Source of the DNA: Leucobacter aridicollis
Lineage (GTDB): Bacteria > Actinomycetota > Actinomycetes > Actinomycetales > Microbacteriaceae
Direction of reading: 5' to 3'
Length of the DNA: 64,000 nt
NCBI RefSeq assembly: GCF_013409595.1
Contig: NZ_JACCBD010000001.1
Coordinates: 1,798,001-1,862,000 of the forward strand
Each line of letters begins with the position of its first letter. The stretch's first letter is position 1. Shown here piece after piece: positions 58,777-64,000 of this stretch. The notes under the pieces are model-generated. The model had not been told where the DNA came from and made no database searches. It saw only the letters and a program-made list of their open reading frames with translations. A program made the position numbers and the translations under genes.

Positions 58777-60626
58777 TTCTTCGACGATTCCTTACCCTCG
58801 ACGTCGCCAGAGAGCGCGGCGATGAAGGCCTCCTGCGGCACCTCGACGCGGCCGACCATCTTCATACGCTTCTTGCCCTCCTTCTGCTTCTCCAGCAGCT
58901 TGCGCTTACGGCTGATGTCGCCGCCGTAGCACTTCGCGAGGACGTCCTTGCGGATCGCGCGGATGTTCTCGCGAGCGATCACGCGGGCGCCGATGGCGGC
59001 CTGGATCGGCACCTCGAACTGCTGGCGCGGGATGAGCTTGCGCAGGCGCTCAGTCATCATCGTGCCGTAGGAGTACGCGTTGTCGCGGTGCACGATCGCG
59101 GAGAACGCGTCGACGGCCTCGCCCTGGAGCAGGATGTCGACCTTGACGAGATCCGCCTCTTGCTCGCCGCTCGGCTCGTAGTCGAGGCTCGCGTAGCCCT
59201 GCGTGCGGCTCTTCAGATGGTCGAAGAAGTCGAACACGATCTCGCCCATCGGGATGTTGTAGCGCAGCTCGACGCGTTCGCCAAGATACTCCATGCCGAG
59301 CAGGCTGCCGCGCCGCGACTGGCACAGCTCCATGATCGCGCCGACGTAGTCCTTCGGCGCGAGGATGGCCGCGCGAACCATGGGCTCGCGCACGCTGGCG
59401 ATCTTGCCGTCCGGGTACTCCGAGGGGTTGGTCACCGTCACCTCGGTGCCGTCTTCCTTGGTGACCTCGTAGATCACGCTCGGGGCGGTTGTAATGAGGT
59501 CGAGGTCGAACTCGCGGCGCAGCCGCTCGGTGATGATCTCGAGGTGCAGCAGCCCGAGGAAACCGCAGCGGAAGCCGAATCCGAGCGCGACCGAGGTCTC
59601 CGGCTCGTATTGCAGGGCCGCGTCAGAAAGCTTGAGCTTGTCGAGCGCCTCACGGAGCACCGGGTAGTCGGAGCCGTCGAGCGGGTAGAGGCCCGAGAAC
59701 ACCATCGGCTTCGGGTCCGTGTACCCGGGCAGCGCCTCGGTGGCGCCCTTGAGCTTGCTGGTGACAGTGTCGCCCACCTTCGACTGGCGCACGTCTTTCA
59801 CGCCGGTGATGAGGTAGCCGACCTCGCCGACGGCGAGCCCCTTGGTCGGGGTCGGGCCGGGCGAGGAGACACCGATCTCAAGGGCCTCGTACTCGGCGCC
59901 CGTCGACATCATCTGGACCTTCTCGCGCGGCGTCAGCTTGCCGTCGACCATCCTGACGTAGGTGACGACGCCGCGGTAGGGGTCGTAGACCGAGTCGAAG
60001 ATCATCGCGCGCGCCGGCGCGTCAGTCTTGCCCACGGGCGCGGGGATGCGGGCAACGACGACGTCGAGGAGCTCCTCGACACCCGCGCCGGTCTTGCCCG
60101 ACACCTTCAGCACGTCGTCGGGGTTGCCGCCGATGAGGTCGGTGATCTCGCGGGCGACGCGCTCCGGGTCGGCAGCGGGAAGGTCGATCTTGTTCAGCAC
60201 GGGAATGATCTCGAGATCGTTCTCCATGGCGAGGTACAGGTTCGCGAGGGTCTGGGCCTCGATGCCCTGAGCCGCGTCGACGAGCAGGATCGCGCCCTCG
60301 CAGGCCGCGAGCGAGCGGGAGACCTCGTACGAGAAGTCGACGTGGCCCGGGGTGTCGATCATGTTGAGGGCGAACTCGCCGCCCTCGGACTGCCAGTGCA
60401 TGCGCACTGCCTGCGACTTGATCGTGATCCCGCGCTCGCGCTCGATATCCATGTTGTCGAGGTACTGAGCGCGCATGTCGCGATCGGACACCGTGCCGGT
60501 GACCTGGAGCATGCGGTCGGCAAGCGTCGACTTGCCGTGGTCGATGTGCGCGATGATGCAGAAGTTGCGGATCATCGTGGGGTCGGTCGACGCCGGCACC
60601 GGTGGTTTCAGACTGCGTGGAGACAT
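58773..60626 (-). CDS. lepA: Elongation factor 4 (LepA)
   Basis: This 617-residue translational GTPase remobilises stalled ribosomes. G1 [14 protein letters not shown] near 25-38, G2 [11 protein letters not shown]3 [13 protein letters not shown]4 NKIDLP, and the LepA-specific C-terminal domain ending in [25 protein letters not shown] 60626 lacks a strong ribosome site. It leads the lepA-hemW-hrcA-dnaJ-rsmE set. Confidence 0.97.
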   Translation of the reverse strand: MSPRSLKPPVPASTDPTMIRNFCIIAHIDHGKSTLADRMLQVTGTVSDRDMRAQYLDNMDIERERGITIKSQAVRMHWQSEGGEFALNMIDTPGHVDFSYEVSRSLAACEGAILLVDAAQGIEAQTLANLYLAMENDLEIIPVLNKIDLPAADPERVAREITDLIGGNPDDVLKVSGKTGAGVEELLDVVVARIPAPVGKTDAPARAMIFDSVYDPYRGVVTYVRMVDGKLTPREKVQMMSTGAEYEALEIGVSSPGPTPTKGLAVGEVGYLITGVKDVRQSKVGDTVTSKLKGATEALPGYTDPKPMVFSGLYPLDGSDYPVLREALDKLKLSDAALQYEPETSVALGFGFRCGFLGLLHLEIITERLRREFDLDLITTAPSVIYEVTKEDGTEVTVTNPSEYPDGKIASVREPMVRAAILAPKDYVGAIMELCQSRRGSLLGMEYLGERVELRYNIPMGEIVFDFFDHLKSRTQGYASLDYEPSGEQEADLVKVDILLQGEAVDAFSAIVHRDNAYSYGTMMTERLRKLIPRQQFEVPIQAAIGARVIARENIRAIRKDVLAKCYGGDISRKRKLLEKQKEGKKRMKMVGRVEVPQEAFIAALSGDVEGKESSKK

Positions 60627-60715
60627 TGCCAGCCATTATCTCACGCACCGGGCGCTCCCGGCACCACACCGCTGCGGGTCGTCGCGGCGGGCAGGGCGCT
60701 CCAAGCCGGGCACCG

Positions 60716-60721
60716 TAGGAT
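60716..60721 (+). promoter_or_regulatory. -10 box (TAGGAT) of the 60728 gene
   Basis: TAGGAT lies 6 nt before the GTG at 60728. Confidence 0.5.
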
Positions 60722-60727
60722 GGCAGC

Positions 60728-61672
60728 GTGTCTGCTTCACAGTTCTTTCGACGCGTTCTCGCGCCGGGACGCCCCGAGCGGGCCGTCGTGCTCGCAGTCG
60801 CGCTCGGCGCCGCGACCCTCATCGACCCGGCAAAGCTCACGACGGGCAAGCGCGCCGCCTACCGGCTCGGCCTCGCCGGACTCACTGCCGCCGATATCGC
60901 GACCGACGTCCCGCCCGGCACGAGCGCGACGGCGCGTTCCGCCGCCGCGGTCGCCGCAGGTGGCGCCGTGCTCGGGCTCTCCGAGGCCGGTGAGGCGTTC
61001 GACGCGCGGCTCCAGCGTGCGCTCGTTCGGCGCGGCGTCTCGCGGCCGCGCCTCGTCCTCGCGGCGGCGGGAGTTGCGATCTCGCTCGCTGCCGAACTCC
61101 CCTCGGTCATTCGGGCGAGCAGGATCAGGCGCGCCCTCGCCGCGCGCGGCCTGGCCGGCGTCGATCTGGGCCCCGAAACCGACTCGGCGCTTGCGGAGCT
61201 CCCCGATGGCGCACGCGCCGTCATCGCCGGGATGCTCGACTACAGCGCAGAGCCCAGCGCCGGAGCGCTGCTCGCGCAACTCGATTCCGCCCGCGAGCAG
61301 CTCTGGGAGGGGGTCTCCGGCTCGTACGACGTCATCTCGATCGACGTCGCGGACGCCGAGACGCTGCCGCGCGCCGTCCCGCACGTGCAGCGGTTCCCGG
61401 TGTCGGCCACGTTCGCGGACCCGGTATCCGGGTCGACCCGCGTGCTCCGGCTGTTCGTCGAATCAGGGATGCTCGCCCAGCTCACGATCGAGGATGCGTC
61501 GGTCACAGATGAGTGGTCCGCGGGCGACGCCAACGCGAGCGCCCTCTGGCCCGCGCAATGGCCGCAGCTTGCGGAGATCACGTTCGCGCTCGACAGTGAT
61601 GCGCCGACCGATCGCCGCGGCGCCCGGATCGCGCGCATGCGGCCCGGCATCGCGAGGCCAGACCGCGCGTGA
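60728..61672 (+). CDS. Conserved hypothetical membrane protein next to lepA
   Basis: I do not recognise this 314-residue protein. It has hydrophobic segments at about 20-35 and 85-130 and a C-terminal ~180-residue domain without membrane helices (from about 150), beginning ALAARGLAGVDLGPETDSAL. Similar proteins occur next to lepA in Microbacteriaceae, from memory. GTG 60728 follows a leaderless-type -10 box. It is divergent from lepA. Confidence 0.65.
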   Translation: MSASQFFRRVLAPGRPERAVVLAVALGAATLIDPAKLTTGKRAAYRLGLAGLTAADIATDVPPGTSATARSAAAVAAGGAVLGLSEAGEAFDARLQRALVRRGVSRPRLVLAAAGVAISLAAELPSVIRASRIRRALAARGLAGVDLGPETDSALAELPDGARAVIAGMLDYSAEPSAGALLAQLDSAREQLWEGVSGSYDVISIDVADAETLPRAVPHVQRFPVSATFADPVSGSTRVLRLFVESGMLAQLTIEDASVTDEWSAGDANASALWPAQWPQLAEITFALDSDAPTDRRGARIARMRPGIARPDRA

Positions 61673-61676
61673 CACC

Positions 61677-61697
61677 TGTCACGTGCATTGCGTGACA
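61677..61697 (+). terminator. Terminator-like hairpin after the 60728 gene
   Basis: A 7-bp stem (TGTCACG/CGTGACA) with a 7-nt loop lies 4 nt after the stop. No U-run follows. Confidence 0.45.
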
Positions 61698-61742
61698 CTC
61701 TCCCCTCGTTGAGGGCGCTGCTCCCCCGACAAGCTTGGGGGT

Positions 61743-62690
61743 ATGACACAGGAACAGTCCCCCACGCAGGCGCCGCAGGCGTCGCGACCCGCCTCGCCGC
61801 CGGCGATCGAGATAGTCGGCGTCGAGCGCCGCTTCGGATCAGGCGACGCGCTCGTCCGGGCCGTCGACGGCGTTGATCTCAGCATCCAGCGCGGCGAGGT
61901 CGTCGCCCTCCTCGGCCCGAACGGCGCGGGCAAGACCACGCTCGTCGACATGGTGCTCGGCCTCAGCGAACCCGACCGGGGTGCGGTGCGCGTGCTCGGC
62001 GCGGCACCCAGGGCAGCCGTCGCGCGCAGCACGCTCTCCGCGGTGCTCCAAACCGGCGGCCTGCTCGCCGACCTCACGGTCCGCGAGACCGTCGAGGTCA
62101 TCGCAAGCTTTCACGGCGCTGGCCAGCGCGTCGCCGACGTGCTCGAGCGCGCGGACCTGACAGCCATCGCGGGGCGCAGGGTGAGCAAGTGCTCTGGCGG
62201 CGAGCAGCAGCGGGTGAAGTTCGCGCTCGCGCTCCTCCCCGACCCTGACGTGCTGATCCTCGACGAGCCGACCGCTGGCATGGACGTCACCGCGCGCCGC
62301 AAGTTCTGGGACGCGATGCGCGAGGACGCAGCCTCCGGGCGCACGATCGTGTTCGCCACCCACTACCTCGAGGAAGCTGAGCAGTTCGCGGGGCGCACCG
62401 TGGTCATGAACCACGGTCGCATCGTCGCCGACGGCGCGACCGCGACGCTGCGCGCGTCGCTCGGCGGCCGCACGCTCACGGCGACGCTGCCTGCGGGCGC
62501 AGACGCGCTGCTCGCCGAGCTGCGCGCCGACGTGACCGTCTCCGAGCTGTCCGCGAGCGCCGGCCGCGTGACGCTCCGCGCCGCACACTCTGACGCGGTC
62601 GCCGCTCGTCTCCTCGCAGCCGGCGCGAGCGATCTCGAGATCGCCGCGCCGACACTCGAAACCGCCTTCACCGCCCTCACGGAGGACTAA
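61743..62690 (+). CDS. ABC transporter ATP-binding protein (DrrA-like exporter)
   Basis: This 315-residue ATPase has Walker A LLGPNGAGKTTLVDM, a Q-loop (TLSAVLQTGGL), signature KCSGGEQQRVKFAL (CSGGE where most have LSGGQ), Walker B VLILDEPTAGMD and H-loop FATHYLEEAEQ. It is followed by a C-terminal ~75-residue domain (about 235-315). The ATPase family is the DrrA/NodI-like group. It is 3 nt before the permease gene. A GGGGG lies before ATG 61743. Confidence 0.9.
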   Translation: MTQEQSPTQAPQASRPASPPAIEIVGVERRFGSGDALVRAVDGVDLSIQRGEVVALLGPNGAGKTTLVDMVLGLSEPDRGAVRVLGAAPRAAVARSTLSAVLQTGGLLADLTVRETVEVIASFHGAGQRVADVLERADLTAIAGRRVSKCSGGEQQRVKFALALLPDPDVLILDEPTAGMDVTARRKFWDAMREDAASGRTIVFATHYLEEAEQFAGRTVVMNHGRIVADGATATLRASLGGRTLTATLPAGADALLAELRADVTVSELSASAGRVTLRAAHSDAVAARLLAAGASDLEIAAPTLETAFTALTED

Positions 62691-62693
62691 CCC

Positions 62694-63449
62694 ATGCTCT
62701 TCACCGCAACCTTCTTTCGCGTCGAGGTCATGCGCCAGTTCCGCAACCCGTACACGCTCGTCTTCACCCTCGGCATGCCGATCGCCATGTACCTGCTCTT
62801 CGGCGCAGCCGCCGAGTACGCGACGGCAAGCGCCGGCAACGGCAACGTCGCGTTCTACGTCATGGCGTCGATGGCCGCGTTCGGCGCCGCCACCGCGATG
62901 ACCTCGCTGTGCTCGCTCGCCGCCTCCGAGGTCGGGCAGGGCTGGGGCCGCCAGATCGCGCTCACGCCGCTCTCGATCCCCGGGTACGCCGTGGTGAAGC
63001 TCGCGGTCGCGCTCGCCTTCTCCGCGGTCTCGGTCGCCGGGGTGTTCCTCGTCGGAGCGCTCACCGGCGCGCGCGCCGATTCGCCCTGGGCCTGGCCACT
63101 CGTGGCCGCCATCATCCTCGCGGGCGGGCTCATCTTCGGGCTGTTCGGCCTGGGCACGGGCCTCGCGTTCAACTCCGACACCGCGGCGTCGCTCGCGTCG
63201 ATCGCGATCACCCTGTTCGGGTTCGTCGGCAACGTGTTCATGCCGCTCTCGGGCGCAATGCTGACCGTCGCGCACTTCACGCCGATGTACGGCTACGCCG
63301 CGCTCGTGCGCTGGCCGATCACCGAGGGCGTACTCATCTCAGGCGGGAGCGACTCGATCTGGGTGGTGCTCGCGAACGTCGCGGCCTGGACCATCCTGTT
63401 CGCGGCACTCGTGCGCTACGGCGTGCTCCGGTCGAGGCGCCGGCGCTAG
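62694..63449 (+). CDS. ABC-2 type permease
   Basis: This 251-residue permease has six hydrophobic helices (e.g. LVFTLGMPIAMYLLFGAAAEYATA, VKLAVALAFSAVSVAGVFLVGALTGA, ILAGGLIFGLFGLGTGLAF) with ABC-2-type motifs. ATG 62694 has GGAGG upstream. With the ATPase it forms a two-gene exporter of unknown substrate; similar pairs export antibiotics or lipids. Confidence 0.85.
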   Translation: MLFTATFFRVEVMRQFRNPYTLVFTLGMPIAMYLLFGAAAEYATASAGNGNVAFYVMASMAAFGAATAMTSLCSLAASEVGQGWGRQIALTPLSIPGYAVVKLAVALAFSAVSVAGVFLVGALTGARADSPWAWPLVAAIILAGGLIFGLFGLGTGLAFNSDTAASLASIAITLFGFVGNVFMPLSGAMLTVAHFTPMYGYAALVRWPITEGVLISGGSDSIWVVLANVAAWTILFAALVRYGVLRSRRRR

Positions 63450-63452
63450 GCT
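63447..63452 (+). promoter_or_regulatory. -10 box (TAGGCT) of the sensor kinase gene
   Basis: TAGGCT overlaps the stop region of the permease gene and lies 7 nt before ATG 63460. Confidence 0.5.
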
Positions 63453-63459
63453 TGCTGCG

Positions 63460-64000
63460 ATGAGCGAACCGAGTCACACAGAGCCGACGAACGCCTGGGC
63501 ACGCTTTGGCTGGCTCATGGGCGGTATCTGGCTCGTGTTCCTCTACTTTCCCGCAACCGCTCTCCTTCGCTCCGAGGGGCCGGTGTTGGCGGTCGCGGTC
63601 GGGTGGTTCGGCGTTGCAGCGTTTGCGGCCACCTACCTCACGGGCTTCATCGTCGGGATGCGTGCGCCGCACGGCAGGGAACGGCCGGCCACAGTGTGGC
63701 TGTTCGTCGCAGCGATCGCGAGCGCGGCGCTCACGATCCCCGCGATCGGGTGGGGCGTCACGAGCTTCACGCCGTTCCTCATGTCGTACGCGTCGTACCT
63801 GCTCAACCGGCCGACGCACTGGGTCGCGAACACCGCGGGGCCCGCGCTGATCGTGTTCGAGATCGCGACCGCGCAGGCCCGCGGCGATGTCGAGCCGTGG
63901 CCGCTGCTCTGGATCACCGTGATGATCGCGGCGGTCAACACGATCAATTCGTGGCTGATCGCGCGCTCGACGGCGGCCGACGAGCTCCGCGTCGAGCTCG
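63460..64000 (+). CDS. Sensor histidine kinase, N-terminal membrane part (3' end outside window)
   Basis: The visible 180 residues have four or five hydrophobic helices (e.g. GWLMGGIWLVFLYFPATALL, LAVAVGWFGVAAFAATYLTGFIVGM, VWLFVAAIASAALTIPAIGW, PLLWITVMIAAVNTINSWLIA), then a RSTAADELRVEL segment that looks like the start of a linker before a histidine kinase domain. The kinase domain is not in the window, so the call rests on the membrane layout and the following ABC-exporter context, typical of NarL-type kinases that regulate exporters. It could be another membrane protein. Confidence 0.55.
   Translation, partial: MSEPSHTEPTNAWARFGWLMGGIWLVFLYFPATALLRSEGPVLAVAVGWFGVAAFAATYLTGFIVGMRAPHGRERPATVWLFVAAIASAALTIPAIGWGVTSFTPFLMSYASYLLNRPTHWVANTAGPALIVFEIATAQARGDVEPWPLLWITVMIAAVNTINSWLIARSTAADELRVEL

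Noticed and set aside
58722..61712. 996-residue plus-strand open frame opposite lepA and running into the 60728 gene
   Set aside because: Antisense to lepA and then a wrong frame of the next gene; no recognisable domain.

Overview
This 64 kb window is high-GC chromosomal DNA of a Gram-positive actinobacterium, most likely a member of Microbacteriaceae close to Leucobacter. The assignment rests on gene order (efp-nusB-pyrR-pyrBC-carAB; alaS-ruvX-mltG-aroECKB; phoH-ybeY-CBS-era; lepA-hemW-hrcA-dnaJ), frequent GTG/TTG starts with ATGA/GTGA/TTGA stop-start overlaps, a cysteine-free RpsD, a short Rel and many apparently leaderless promoters. It was not confirmed by any search. No rRNA, tRNA, CRISPR array, prophage or insertion sequence was seen.

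Layout. 1-7039 (minus): EF-P, NusB and the UMP pathway (pyrR, pyrB, pyrC, a small PH-like membrane protein, carA, carB cut by the left edge), with a PyrR-binding RNA hairpin abutting the pyrR ribosome site. 7189-10352: small accessory genes (VOC protein, thioesterase, VanZ-RDD protein, an unknown). 10409-13918: a divergent pair, a VWA protein and a MoxR-like AAA+ ATPase. 14043-21964 (plus): the most unusual locus, an NCS1 permease, a hydantoinase/oxoprolinase-type protein, three tandem DUF917-family proteins and a PucR-type regulator, which looks like uptake and breakdown of a hydantoin-like or related N-heterocycle. 22173-24807 (minus): a repeat-rich HNH endonuclease and a RES/Xre toxin-antitoxin pair.

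24849-36190 (minus) is housekeeping: aroB, aroK with a long disordered N-terminal extension, aroC, aroE, mltG, ruvX, alaS, rpsD and rarA. 36301-38242 (plus) holds a DUF349 protein and an AbiEi-like protein. 38232-47594 (minus) holds the (p)ppGpp synthetase rel, secF, secD, yajC, ruvB, ruvA and leuA, the last preceded by a leucine leader peptide and attenuator. ruvC and apt, usual neighbours here, are absent. 47750-49558 (plus) is a DUF2207 membrane protein. 49555-60626 (minus) carries era, a CBS protein, ybeY, phoH, HIT, rsmE, dnaJ, hrcA (with a CIRCE operator), hemW, a DUF1990 protein and lepA. 60728-64000 (plus) carries an unknown protein, a two-gene ABC exporter and the start of a sensor kinase.

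Regulation is unusually legible: PyrR hairpin, leucine attenuator, CIRCE, an SOS-like box inside a terminator, a toxin-antitoxin operator palindrome, and at least sixteen genes with a TAnnnT box 5-7 nt before the start codon. A second theme is short in-frame tandem repeats (9, 12, 15 or 24 bp) in at least seven otherwise unrelated genes, giving low-complexity tails or linkers. There is no gene-free stretch longer than 300 bases.
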